Shown piece after piece: positions 42,547 to 54,139 of a stretch of DNA of 64,000 nucleotides. Position numbers and translations under genes: made by a program. The stretch spans positions 1,211,308 through 1,275,307 of the forward strand of contig ML680092.1 in NCBI GenBank assembly GCA_007922225.1, written 5' to 3'. Each line of letters begins with the position of its first letter. Position 1 is the first letter of the stretch. The DNA comes from Emydura subglobosa (taxonomy: Eukaryota > Chordata > Testudines > Chelidae). The notes under the pieces were generated by a model. It was given only the letters and a program-made list of their open reading frames with translations. It searched no databases and had not been told where the DNA came from.

Positions 42547-42917
42547 CAGGGGTGGGGAACCTTTTCCCTGCCAAGGGCCATTTTCATATGCCTACCATCA
42601 TTCGCGGGCCATGCCGCCGAATCCCGCCGCCGCCGCCAAAAAGGGACACTGCCCGCCGCCGCCGTGAAACCGCGCCGCTGCCGACTCCACCCCCGCCGCC
42701 GAAATGCCGCCGCCGTTTCCGCCTTTTCGGCGGCGCGGTTTTACAGTGTCCGCGGAGTGCCGTGGACCAGTGACCGCCTCCGAACTCCCCCGCCGCCGAA
42801 AATGAGCAGACGGCGGCGGGGTTTCGGCGGCAAGCTTTCGGAGGCGCGCACTTCCCGCCCGCCCGCGGGCCGGATCAAATTCTTTCCGGCCCGCGGGCCG
42901 GAGGTTCCCCACCCCTG
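42547..42917. mobile_element. CGG-rich non-autonomous hAT element with perfect 8-bp target duplication
   Basis: The element is 371 bp. The left end CAGGGGTGGGGAACCTTTTC and the right end GAGGTTCCCCACCCCTG are inverted repeats of about 16 bp. GTATAGAG flanks it on both sides (42,539-42,546 and 42,918-42,925), the 8-bp duplication expected of hAT transposition. The interior is rich in GCCGCCGCC and GGCGGCGG and in undecayed CpG, and contains a CCCGCGGGCC palindromic stretch near the right end. It encodes no transposase. Confidence 0.9.
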
Positions 42918-42999
42918 GTATAGAGCATTCTGGAGTCTCTAAACTGCACATTGTGGCCAATTTATTATGGGATTATGAATAAGGTTAGGGCAAATATTG

Positions 43000-44540
43000 C
43001 CATGCCTGTGATATTCAAGATCACCTACATTGTTTATGTGGGGGAACCTTTTGTTCTGATTTTTGTCTTGAAAGCCCCAGAGATTTCATTTCCCTCCCTC
43101 TCTTTCTGATCTCGGCCTACACGGGTGATATTTGATGTTTTCACTTTAAGCCCCAGCTACTGGAGTCAGGAGACTAGAAAAGAATCACCAATTTTATTTT
43201 TAAAAAAATTGGAGTTTCTAGTCTTTGCTTGTGGAGAAAAGTTTAAAGATACAGAGTTATAATAAAAAGAACCACACAACTTTTTAAACAATGTTTTGTG
43301 CTTTTTTAAAAGCTAATCTTGTGATTTTGGGGGGGGATCTGAGTGAGGCTTTTTCAATGCTTGGATTTGGAGATAGCAGGGATGCACTGTTCTGTACCGG
43401 GGAAAGGGCTGCTTTACTGGGATTAAATAAATCTCTAAACAAATACTGTCCACCCAGGAATTACTGGGGCTGGATGCAGGAAGTGGATAAGATTTTCTTG
43501 CCTGGGTTATGCAGAGGATTGGCAGAATTTGATTTTTATTTGTTATAATTTCAAGAGATATTGATTCTTGTTACGTATTTTTTTTTAAGATTATCGAATT
43601 TAAATTTTCATAGTTCTGGGCAATTATGCAAAGGGTCAGACAGTAGATATTTAATGACAGTAGACATTGAGATTCAACAAGTTAAAGCTTTTTAAGTGTT
43701 AAAACACAAACTGTCAACATCATAGGGAAAGTAAATATCCTTAAATCACAAATCATACCTTTTTTTTTTTTTTTTTGCTATTCATTCATTAGTCTATGGA
43801 TAACAAGCCTCATTCAGAAGTCAAAATCACTGCATGTTGGCTCTAATAATCTTCTCAAGCATCATTTTTCTAGTTTGTCTGTAAATTTCAATTACTATCA
43901 ATCGGAATTTTTTTCTTCAGGGGCTAGTGTGCAGATGGTGAAACTAACGTTTACCCATAAAAAGTGAATCCTTCCAAGCCTAGTTGGGCACAAGGCCAGA
44001 CTGGATGGGGACAATGGATACCCTGTGGCCTTGAAATCTGCATATGATTCCTCCCACCACACCCAGGGGCCCTGTGACCATACAGACTTCCAGAGACCCC
44101 CCCATGACTATGCCTCAGTGGAGGAGAGTCAATATATGTGTATTGCAGCAGTGTCTAGATATCCCAGATAAAATCAGGACCCTCACTGGGCTGGGTGTTG
44201 CACATACGCTGACCGAGATTGGGGCCCTCATTGTGCTGCACTGCACAGATCCATAGTCCTCCTCCTGAAAACCTTACCCTGTAAATTCAAAGACAAACCC
44301 GGGGTGGGAGTTTGACTTATTAAGTTTCTGGAAAATCCCCTAGTGTCCAGAGTGAAACAGTGCAGCATAATCTGTGTCCAAGACTACTTCAGTGGCTCAC
44401 TGACTGAGTAAAGTAATATTCCTGTCCCTATGGGGAGCTGCTTTATTACCAGCTGGCAATAGACTAATTATCCTGCAATTCACAAGTAAAGGGCTTTCCT
44501 GCAGCTTTAGCATCCAAACCAAAAGATGCTACCCTCACAC
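43000..44540. other. AT-rich gap; CR1 tail, SINE piece and poly-T
   Basis: A T17 run lies at 43,760-43,776. A short CR1 tail (GGCCAGACTGGATGGGGACA) is at 43,990-44,045 and a SINE piece at 44,185-44,265. I see no gene. Confidence 0.5.
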
Positions 44541-44559
44541 CTCTCGTTGCACCTGCGCC

Positions 44560-46340
44560 CCCTACTGGAGCAGGGATGTTCGGCACTTCACTGAACTATA
44601 CACAGATAGCTATCTTCGTGATACCACTGACTTCCTGAGAAAACTACAATCCATCGGTGTTCTCCCAGAAAACACCATCCTAGCCCTATGGATGTAGAGG
44701 CTCTACACCAACATTCCACATAAAGATGGACCACAAGCCATCAGGAACATTTTCCCTGATGATGATATAAACCTGGTAGTTGAACTTTGTGACTTTGTCC
44801 TGACCCACAACTACTTCAGATTTGGAGACAATCTATACCTTCAAGTCAGTGGCACAGCTATGGGCACCCGCATGGCCCCACAGCATGCCAACATTTTTAT
44901 AGCTGACCTAGCACATCACTTCCTCAAAACTCGTCCCCAAGCACCTCTTCTTTACCTATGCTAAATTGATGACATTTTCATCATCTGGACCCACGGGAAA
45001 GAATCCCTCAAAGAATTCCACCAGGATTTCAATAATTTCCACCCCACCATCAATCTCAACCTGGACCAGTCCATACAAGAAATCCACTTCCTGGACACTA
45101 CAATACAAATAAGGGATGGTCACATTAATACCACCCTATACTGAAAACCAACTAACTGCAATGCATACCTTCATGCCTCCAGCTTCCACCCTGGACACAC
45201 TACACAATCCATTGTCTACAGCCAAGCCCTAAGATACAACCGGATTCGCTCCAATCCCTTAGACAGAGACAAACACCTACAGGATCTCCATAAAACATTC
45301 TTAAAACTACTATACCCACCTGGGGAGGTGAAGAAACAAATTAAGAGAGCCAGATGGGTACCCAAAAGTCACCTACTACAGGACAGAACCAACAAAGACA
45401 ACAACAGAACACCACTGGCCATCACCTTCAGCCCCCAGCTAAAATCTCTCCAACACATCATTAAGGATCTATAACCTATCCTAGCAGATGATCCCTCACT
45501 CGCTCAAGCTGTGGGAGGCAGGCCTATCTTTGCTTACAGACAGCCCCCCAACCTGAAGCAAATACTCACCAGCAACCGTACACCATACAACAAGAACACT
45601 AACCCAGGAACCTATCCCTGCAACAAGTCCCCGTTGCCAACTCTGCCCGCACATCAACTCTAGTGACACCATCACAGGTCCTAACCACATCAGCCACACC
45701 ATCAGGAGCTCATTCACCTGCACGTCTACTAATGTAATATATGCCATCATGTGCCAGCAATGCCCCTCTGCCATGTACATTGGCCAAACCGGACTGTCAC
45801 TATGCAAAAGAATAAATGGACACAAATCAGACATAAAAAATGGTAACATCCATAAACTAATAGGAGAGCACTTCAATCTCCCAGGACACTCTGTAGCTGA
45901 CTTGAAAGTTGCCATACTTCTACAAAAAAACCTTCAAAAACAGACCTTAGCGAGAAACTGCAGAGCTGGAACTCATATGCAAACTTGACGCAATCAGACT
46001 GGGTCTGAATAGGGACTTGGAATGGTTATCTCATTACAAGAAGTAATTGTCACTGTTCACACATTCTCACCTTCTGATCAATGGTTGTGAATAGGTCTCA
46101 ACTACTCTAACTGAATTTACTTTGTTAGCATTTACCCACCCCATTTTTGTCTCTTACCCTTGGATGTATATATATACCTCCTATCTGTGATTTCCATTCC
46201 ATGCATCTGATGAAGTGGGTTGCAGCCCACAAAAGCTTATGCCCACAGAAATTTGTTAAAGTGTCTTTAGTCTTTAAAGTGCTACAGGACTCGCGTTGTT
46301 TTTGCTGTATACAGACTAACACGGCTACCCCTCTGGAACT
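44560..46340 (+). mobile_element. Penelope-like retroelement, broken, with GIY-YIG domain
   Basis: Penelope-like elements encode a telomerase-related reverse transcriptase fused to a GIY-YIG endonuclease. From 44,583 the translation shows ELYTDSYLRDTTDFLRKL, the region of motif A (MDVEAL, then in another frame YTNIP, at about 44,690), GTAMGTRMAPQHANIF, and an IDDIF catalytic pair at about 44,965-44,980. The GIY-YIG part is at 45,735-45,990 (IYAIMCQQC, YIGQTGLSLCKRINGHKSDI). Several stops (44,697, 44,963, 45,143, 45,472) and at least two frame changes disable it. The 3' tail to 46,340 includes CTGATGAAGTGGG (46,208) and ends in ACTAACACGGCTACCCCTCT, a tail widespread in turtle genomes. The 5' end is truncated. 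Confidence 0.85.
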
Positions 46341-46344
46341 TTTC

Positions 46345-47550
46345 ACACAGGGAAAAGCAGAGATATTTGTCAAGTTAAAACAAGAAATGTTACCACTGAG
46401 CCCATCTCACCTAGTATCTGCCATTCCAGATCAGATCCCTGCATCCATCTAGCCTGGCATCCTACCCTTTCCCTGCTATGCCGGATCAGAACTATGGGCC
46501 CAACGAGCCTGGCTTCCCTGCTGCTTCTTGCCACCCTGGGTCACACCAATGGGCCGATCTAGCCCTGTATCCTGGCTCCAGCTGCTTCAGCCCCCTAGTG
46601 GACAGTTCCAGAACAGCCTGCCTGCTGACAAAGCTTCTTCCAAACTCCTGTCAATTCCTTACTCGTGTCCTTTCAGTTTCTTCCAATGACAAAAATGGAA
46701 AAAATTCGAGCTGAGCTCTTCCCAGCTCCCCATGGGGTTTGGATGTTTGATCCCCACCACAAAGGCAGCTGCAAAACCCCCTTCTTTAACATAATTTCCA
46801 TGACTGATTATTTTTTTAACCAAGTGTTTTGCCTTTCTCCCAGCTAGGACAATGGAGATTGGATGGCCTAGTGGCTACAGCTCTAATCTAGGATGTGGGA
46901 GACCTGCATTCATTCCACAATCCATCACAGACTCCCTGTGTGGCCTTGAGCAAGCCACTTACGGGCTCATCAAGCTTGCAGCTCTGCATCAAGACAATAA
47001 GTATAATCCAATCTCATGCTTCAGAGCTTCATCCCTGCAGGTGTCAGGAAGGATTTTTTTCACCCAGATGCACAGTTGGCCAGGTGCATTATGAGGGGTT
47101 GTTTTTTTTTTAGTTCCCTTTCTCAGAAGCACAAAGCTTTGCAGCCGGAGACAGGACACTGGATAGGGTGACCCGGTGCTCTGAGCTAGTCCAGAGAATA
47201 CTCTTTCTAGCTGCCTGGCTGGAGGGGGTGGGATAGACACTCCTTAATAATACCAGAGCAGAGAGTAGAAGCCAGGAGTCCTGACTCCCAGCCCCCAGCT
47301 CTAACCACTCACCCTCACCATGCTTCCAGATTCTCATGGGGACAAAGGCGCTATTTGTCTCCCTGCTACACCCCTCTCTGTGGTCAGAAGGTTTACACAC
47401 AGCCCCTTTATTCTGTGTCTCTCTGCTGTAACCCGGGCACTCAGACATTCAGTTCCCAGAACAACCCAGAGTTATCCATTTGCTCAGCAAACAGTTACTG
47501 TTTGAGCAGAGGGTAAGTCAGGAGGGCAGGGTCTGTTGGGCTGAACTCAC
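46345..47550. other. SINE and CR1-like fragments, no gene
   Basis: A tRNA-headed SINE begins at about 46,860 (GATGGCCTAGTGGCTACAGC) with GTGTGGCCTTGAGCAAGCCA behind it. A fragment at 47,040-47,095 (GTCAGGAAGGATTTTTTTCA) resembles CR1. A SINE head in minus orientation lies at 47,265-47,315. Confidence 0.5.
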
Positions 47551-47554
47551 ATGT

Positions 47555-47815
47555 AGGGCTCTCAGGACACCTGGGTTCTATCTCTGGCAGGGCAGGAAGT
47601 GGTGTCTAATGGTTAGAGCAGCAGTGGCTGGGAGCCAGGACTCCTGGGGTCTACCTCCTCCTCTGGCAGGGGAGTAGTGGGTTAGAGGAGGGAGGGGCTG
47701 GAAGTCAGGACTCCTGGGTGCTATTCTTGGCTATGTGGGTGGGGACTGAGGTCTAGTGGGTTAGAGCAGGGTGTGGGGGCGGGGAGCCAGGACTCCTGGG
47801 TTCCCCACCCAGGGG
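47555..47815 (+). repeat. Tandem SINE-head array, about four units
   Basis: Units with TCAGGACACCTGGGTTCTAT, CCAGGACTCCTGGGGTCTAC, TCAGGACTCCTGGGTGCTAT and CCAGGACTCCTGGGTTCCCC start about 70-80 bp apart. The array ends at the promoter region of the zinc-finger gene that follows. Confidence 0.8.
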
Positions 47816-47889
47816 CGGGCGGGCGCGCACTACGGTGACTGAGGTGCTGGCTGGAGTGGAGGGATCTCTCTCTCTCATCTCTCTCCACC

Positions 47890-48132
47890 CCCGCCCCAAT
47901 CCACTCGGTCTGCGGCTGCTCTCCCGGCCAATGGCAGCCGGGCTAGGGGGTGGGAGGTGGCCTGTCCCAGCCAATCACTATGGAGATTCTCCCGGGGTTC
48001 CCCCCCCCCCCCACCTCCTCTCCCCCACCCCGTAACGTTCTCTCCGCTCCCCCCTCCCTCCCCGTGGGGAGCGTAGCGCTTGGGCGAACTGGACCCTGGT
48101 CTGGGCAGCCCGCTCCTGCCCCCGCCCCCGCG
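47890..48132 (+). promoter_or_regulatory. Promoter and untranslated exon of the first zinc-finger gene
   Basis: Two CCAAT boxes (GGCCAATGG at 47,927 and CCAATCA at 47,971) stand 44 bp apart, a spacing common for NF-Y, followed by C-rich and GC-rich DNA. An untranslated first exon would end at the donor GCG|GTGAGT at 48,132. The next exon begins after TCTCCCAAAG at 48,575. No TATA box is seen. Confidence 0.5.
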
Positions 48133-48601
48133 GTGAGTGGGTGGCCAGGCGGGGGGGCACAGGAAGCAGTCAGTACCGGGGCCCAACTTCCTCCGGAGTC
48201 CCTGGGTGGGGGGAGCCCCCGGAGCCAGCGGGTAACGTGGCGGGGGGGATTCTGGCAGCAGCAGCTGCACGTGTGGGGGGAGGGGCGGGGAACAGCTGAT
48301 TCCTGGGGCAGGGCTCTCGAGTGGGTGGACGGGTTGCATGGGCCCGGGTGGGGCGGCTGTAGCTGTAGCGCTATTGGGGGACAGACAGAGGTGGGAAGTG
48401 AGCAATGCCGGTCCCAGCCATGGGAGGGGGCTGCTGGGGAGGGACACCTGGGCTGCTTTGGAGGAATGGTGGTGTCAGAACTCCTGGGTTCTTCCCCTGG
48501 CTCTTGGGAGGAAGGGTGGGATCTAGTAGTTGGTGCGTGCAGCTGTTTTTAACGGTGTATTTTCCTCTCCCAAAGCTGTACTTGGCCCATCTCCAGACCC
48601 G

Positions 48602-51600
48602 ATGGAGGAGGAGGAAGATGAGATGGAGGAGCAGGAGGGGAGCTCTCAGTCTGAGGGACTGAGACTGGTGGCCTCCACGGATGGGGATTCAGTGAGCGAT
48701 TGGCGGGCAGGGATTGTGTCCTTGGGGACTCCCCTTTTTCTGGGGGGGCAGGGGAGAAGGAACCCCACTGTTCTCTGGGGGAGTGTCTATGCTGACTTGC
48801 CTCCAGCTGGCCCCATGTGGGAAGCTGAGGCAGCAGTGCTGGGCTGAGGGGCAGATCTGGAGGGAGGAATGATGGCTGGCTGGCCCAGGGGGAGGAATGG
48901 GGGTGGTGGCTGGGTCCAGGGGGGAAGAAACAAGGGGCTGGCTGGCTGGTTGGGCCGAGAACTATCCTAACATTGTTTCCACCTTCTATACATATGCAGC
49001 CACCTCTGGAGTGCAACCTGCTGCCCTACTGGCAGTACTGGTGTGTGGGGCTGGTTGTATACGTGCAATGGATCCCAGAGCCTACTACATCCAGAACGGA
49101 TTTGGTGTGGGTCTAGGGTGGGGAGTCTGTCTTCCTGAGTCTCCCTTTCCCTCTGATGCCCCCTTTTAGTCACAGTCCCCTTCTCCGTCAAAGTGGGACT
49201 CTCCCAGTCCTCCAGACGGGCAGCCCCATCTGCAGCAGGAGGAAGAGGAACTGGAGGAAGAGGAGGAGGACCAGGAGTTCCAAGTGCGGACGCTGAAGAT
49301 CCCAGCAGATGGGGACTCAGTGAGTAACTAACTTGCTAATAAATCTCCCCCCATGCAATGTCCCTTGCAGTCAATGCTGGCCCCAGTGTGCCATTAGGGA
49401 GTGCTGTGCTGCATGGAGCCGGGGGCGCTCCAGTGGGAGGTACTCTTATCTTCTCCCCAGAGACAATATAGTTATATAGATGTGTGGAACAAATCCACAC
49501 CCATTCTGCTTCCTAAATCCTCCTGTGGTTTCAGTTAGATACACTTCCCAGGCTAAACTGCTTAGTGACTGATAACCAATCTCTGGGCCTTACTCCAGAG
49601 GGTGGCTGCATCAGAGTGATGGGCGAGGGACTCTTGCATAAACAATCCCTGTGTCCCATCTCATCGCAGTACCGGGTGAGGGATCCCTATGTAAATAGCC
49701 CCTGTATCCCACCCCACTCCTGGATTCTATCCCCAGCTCTGGAACCTGAAGTAATTAATTCACTCCATCTTGTGCCTCAATTTCCCCTGAAGGCTAAACA
49801 CTTACCTGCCTGTCAGTGAGAGAAGTCCCAGCCTCTCCCTTATCCCAGCCCTGTCTGAACCTGGAAGTGGGGGTTTGAACTGTGCCTGGCAGCTGGATCC
49901 AGGTTGCGTCCAGAGACCAGGGTGGGACGCCCCTCCTATGCTGTTTAACAATCTCCCCACTTGCCTTTCCTCCAAGCTGGACTCTGCAGCTTTCCCAGGT
50001 GAGCTGTCAGAGGAGGAGGGAAAGGAAGAGGAGCTGGTAATAAGAAGGGTGAAGGCAGAGGAGGAAGAACACCAAGAATTTGAGGTGCAGAAGCTGAGGG
50101 TTTCCATGGATGGAAATTCCGTGAGTGGGGCTGAACTGGGGAGGGAGGAGGTGGCTGGGGATGCAGAGGGGAGGTTAGCTGGGCTGAATTGGGGAGTGGG
50201 GGTGTCTAGGCTAAGGGTCATGAGGCCAGCCCGGGGGGTGTGAAAGGAGGGGCGCCGGGTTGGCTGGGTCAAGGGCCGATCCCAAGGAAGGCAGGGGGCT
50301 GGGGTGACTGGGCCAATGAGGGGCAGCAGTTCCCTTGCTCTAACCCTGACTCCCTTCCCTCCGACCAGTTGGAGTCGGTGGAATGCCAAGGCTCGCTGCC
50401 TGAGGAGGAGGAGCCGCCAGTGGTGGATTCGGAGGTGCAGGTGGAGCCCAAGTTTGAGGTGCAGAAACTGAGAATTCCAGTGGAGGGGAATTCGGTGAGT
50501 AACCATGGAAGAATGGGGGAGGGGGCCCTCCCTTCCGGGGCCCTGGTGAGGGACCATGGTGAAGGGACAGGATGTGGTTCGGGGCTGGTGCCTTGGAGAA
50601 TGTTTGCTCAGCTGTTGGGGAGTGAGAGGTTAAATCCGGGCTCCCTAGGGCAGGGCAGGGTGGTGTGGGGGGAGGATCGTGGGGTTACAGGGATGAGGAG
50701 ATGCTGGGGATGCCCTTATCTGGGGTAATCCCCCTTAGTGGCACTAACTCACCCCATCCAGCTACTATATATGAGGTGTGGAATGTTGAGGGGGCTGAGG
50801 ATTCTGGGGGTGGAATGTTGAGGGGGCTGAGGATTGTGGGGGTGGAATGTGGGGATTGTAGTTAGTGAGGGGAAAAAAGGAGAACCAGCAGAATCAGGGA
50901 GGGCCTGGGTGGGGTGGCAGTGCCAGGAGAAGGTTCATTGTCTCTGACTCTCCCTTGGGGGTTTCTGGTTCTGGCTCTGGATGGGCAATAGAGGCTATTG
51001 AGTTAGAATAGGGGTGGGGATGGAGCGGGATACTCTATTGCTGGTTCTGTGGAAATGAATTAATGCCCTGATGCCTCTCCCCCACAAGCCCATCCTGCAG
51101 CTGATGGCATCCCCGGGGTGTGAGGGCAGGGCGAGGGTGCCGGCACCAGAGCGCTCCAACACCTGTGCAGAGTGTGGCAAGAGCTTCAGCCGTCGCTCCA
51201 ATCTGGTGAAGCACCAGATCATCCACACTGGCGAGAAGCCCTTCTCGTGTGGGGAATGCGGGCGCAGCTTCACCCAGAGCTCGGCCCTCACCAAGCACCA
51301 GCGCACCCACACTGGGGAGCGTCCCTACGTCTGTGGGGAGTGCGGCAAGGCCTTCACTGCCAGCTCCAACCTGCTGCAGCACCAGCGTTTCCACACTGGG
51401 GAGCGCCCCTATGTCTGCGGCGAGTGCGGCAAGGCCTTCAGCCAGAGCTCCAACTACAACCTGCACCGGCGCACGCACACCGGCGTCACCCCATATCAGT
51501 GCGGTGTCTGCGGCAAGCGCTTCACGGGCAGCTCTTGCCTAGCTCGCCACCGGCGCACCCACACTGGTGAAAAGCCCTACCAGTGTTCCGAGTGCGGCAA

Positions 51601-51985
51601 GCGCTTCTCTGGCAGCTCCACCCTGGTCAACCACCGGCGCACCCACACCGGCGAGAAGCCATATGGCTGCGCGGAGTGCGGCAAAGCCTTCACCCACCAT
51701 TCCAACCTGGTGGACCATTGGCGCGTCCACACCGGCGAGAAGCCCTATATCTGTGCTGAGTGCGGCAAGTGCTTCCGGCTCAGCTCCCACATCATACGGC
51801 ACCGGCGCACCCATGCCAACGCCAGCACTGCCAACTTCGCTGCCGCCAACAGGGCTGACCGGCTGTACATCTGCAGCCAGTGTGGCAAGGGCTTCCAGCT
51901 CGGACCCAGCCACCAGCAGCAGCAAGCCCACCAGGCGGAGGGACCCTATAGGTGTACTGAGTGCGGTAATAGCTGCTGGACGTAG
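48602..51985 (+). CDS. C2H2 zinc-finger protein with four acidic tandem exons
   Basis: Likely a DNA-binding nuclear protein. Coding exons: 48602-48691, 49170-49319, 49977-50120, 50369-50494 and 51089-51985; 30, 50, 48, 42 and 298 codons, 468 in all, every junction phase 0. The first four exons are glutamate-rich and each ends in a similar motif ([43 protein letters not shown]) directly before a GTGAG donor, so they look like duplicates of one exon. The last exon holds eight intact C2H2 fingers (51,163 on) with TGEKP/TGERP-type linkers, a ninth without a proper first histidine spacing ([18 protein letters not shown]) and the start of a tenth, cut off by the stop. No KRAB, SCAN or BTB part was found. 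The ATG at 48,602 follows an untranslated stretch. The orthologue is unknown. Confidence 0.8.
49595..49715 (+). repeat. Dimer of the GGCTGCATC / GGGATCCCTATGTAAA repeat
   Basis: GGTGGCTGCATCAGAGTG with GAGGGACTCTTGCATAAACA, then ATCGCAGTACCGGGTGAGGG with ATCCCTATGTAAATAGCC, in the intron between the second and third coding exons. Confidence 0.75.
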
Positions 51986-53880
51986 AGAGGCGGGGCCTGT
52001 GGCAGGGGTGGGGCTTGGCACATGCCCCTCCTCCCGTTCTAGGCACTGTGGGATTGGTTCCTGCAGGGGGGCGGGGCTTGGATTGAGCTCAGCCAGGGAC
52101 TCTCTGTATGCAGAGAGTGTGAGGTCAGCTGCTGGAGGGGGCGGGACTTGGTGCTCAGCCAGCTGCTGAGCGCCTGGTTCCAGGTTCCCCCAGATGCACT
52201 TGTAGGATCAGCTCCCACAGAGGCGGGGCTTGGTTCCCACAGGGGGGGAGCTCTGCCAGCAGTAATTGAAGGACCTTTGTAGCCTTATGCAGCAGTGTGG
52301 CAATGGCAGCTGGATACAGAGAGGGGGCAGGGTCCTACTGAGTAGGAGAAATGTGGATCCTGCAAGGGGGGGAGCCCAGTTCCCCCCATGGCAGGGAGTC
52401 CCCTGGCTCCTGTCCCAAGCTCCCTTGTTTCTGTGGCATTGCTCCTGCTAGGGTGAGGCAACACAGGCATGGAGGGAGTTGTGTGGGTTGGGTGTCTGAG
52501 TCCCCCTGGAGGGCTGAGTTGTAAGGTGGGGGTCTCCCATCAGCCATCTTCCCATCTCTTTTGGAAGGAGCAAACTTGGGGTGGGGAGTAGGTTGGGGTA
52601 GTGGAGGGGGGAAATCAAGGTGTCTCAAAGGTGGGGGGACACAGATCCCCTCCTTCTGAGTCTGGCCCCCACTTCAGTGGGGCTATGCCACTGTGGCAGA
52701 GAATCAATGGAAGTGGCTAACTGGGGTGGCCGGAAGGCAGGGATCTCTGATCCCCTGGGGGGTGAGGGGAGGAAGACTCATGGTGCTAGGTAATTCAACC
52801 CTGATTCCCTGCCCTAGTGCTGTGGGGTGAGCGCAGAGGGAACAGGTGGAGGGGGTGATATTTGGGGGGAACCAATAGAATGGGGTGCAGGTTGGATCTC
52901 CGGGGGGGGACCCAACTGGGATCTGATTCCCCTGCGCTGGGGGTCAGAAGAGAGAGGGTGGTGGATTTCCCAACAGGACTGTTCCCCCAAGCCTGGGTCT
53001 CTGGCTGGAGAGCAGGGAGGGAATGTAGGGTTGGTGTTGCCCATAGGGCAGTGTGGGTAGGAAGCTGCCCCCTGGGTGGCCTGTAGGGGAATCCTGGTGC
53101 TGTGGGGAGAACAGGCTGTACTTCTCTTTTGTCTGAGTGGGCAAAAAAAATAATAGCCAGACCTCACTTTGTCTGAGTCGTCTCTGCAGCGTTGGTCGTG
53201 GGAACGTGGGGACATAGGAGCTGGGGGCACAGTGCCTCGGGCTGGGCCATCTGCCCCACCACCCAGCAGGCATCATTAATCCTGCAGGCCCAGCCCATCC
53301 CCTCACATCTGTGTCCATCCCAGGTGTCAGCCCATTCCCTCGTTCCCCTGGACGTTGCTGGCCCTGGGCCTGGCTCTCTGCTCTTTCCACTCTCCTGGGA
53401 GCAGTGTGGGGTGCATGCGGCTGCTGAGAACTGGAGGAGCTGCTTCCCAGCAGGTTGGAGAGACAGATGGAGGGACAGCCCAACTCCACCGCCTGCCTCC
53501 TCTCTCTGTGGCACACACAGCTGCTGGTTCAGGAGCCTGATGCCAGCCAGGGAATGTCCCCTCCTCGGCCCAGAGCAGCCAGAGAGGATTCCCAGAGCCA
53601 GGCTGGTCCTGCCCTAGGATCTTGGTTCCCACTGAGGCTCTAGATGAGTTTCGCCCCCTGGAGGATGAACCCTTTCTCCCCTCCTGCAGTGAGGCTCTGC
53701 ACTTCCCCCAACTCCAACCCCAGAGCCCTACTGCAGGGAGTAGTAACAGCCCCATGTGGCTTGTGTCTACAGGATTTGAGCTGTTGGGTAGAATCAATCC
53801 TTAGTCCACATGCAGACCTGAAGGGAATATCTGGGTCTGGAGGAATGCAGTAAAGCTTCCACTTGACTTCCTATCCCGTA
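51986..53880. other. 3' flank of the first zinc-finger gene
   Basis: Directly after the stop codon GGCGGGGCTTGG recurs at 52,069, 52,141 (variant) and 52,221, a loose repeat of about 75 bp. I found no convincing AATAAA near the stop, so the end of the transcript is unknown. No further exon is recognised. Confidence 0.4.
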
Positions 53881-54135
53881 TATTACAGTAGCAGCTGCAG
53901 TCCGCCTCGTGCTGGGAGCTGTACAGACCATCCATAGCATCATGGTGCTAGTCGGCCGGGAGCTGCACAGACACAGGGTGAAAGACACCCCCTGTCCCAA
54001 AGAGCTTCACATCTAATCAAAGGGTGGGCAGGGAAACTGAGGCATAGAAGGGGAAGTAACTTACCCAAGATCACACAGTAGGTGAGTGGTGGACCTGGAG
54101 CTAGAACCCAGGAGTCCTAACTCCCAGCAACCTTG
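53880..54135 (-). repeat. MIR-type SINE, nearly full length
   Basis: On the plus strand the order is GGGAGCTGCACAGACACAGG, TCCCAAAGAGCTTCACATCT, GGGAAACTGAGGCATAGAAG, AAGATCACACAGTAGGTGAG, AACCCAGGAGTCCTAACTCC, which is the complement of a complete MIR-like SINE with its head at 54,125. Confidence 0.85.
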
Positions 54136-54139
54136 CTTC

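Noticed and set aside
46200..46260. Active hammerhead ribozyme
   Set aside because: The GAAA box reads AAAA in this copy, so it is listed only as a degenerate motif.
51539..52021. 160-codon minus-strand frame opposite the fingers
   Set aside because: Antisense of repeated finger codons; valine/alanine/glycine-rich pattern is typical of such shadows.
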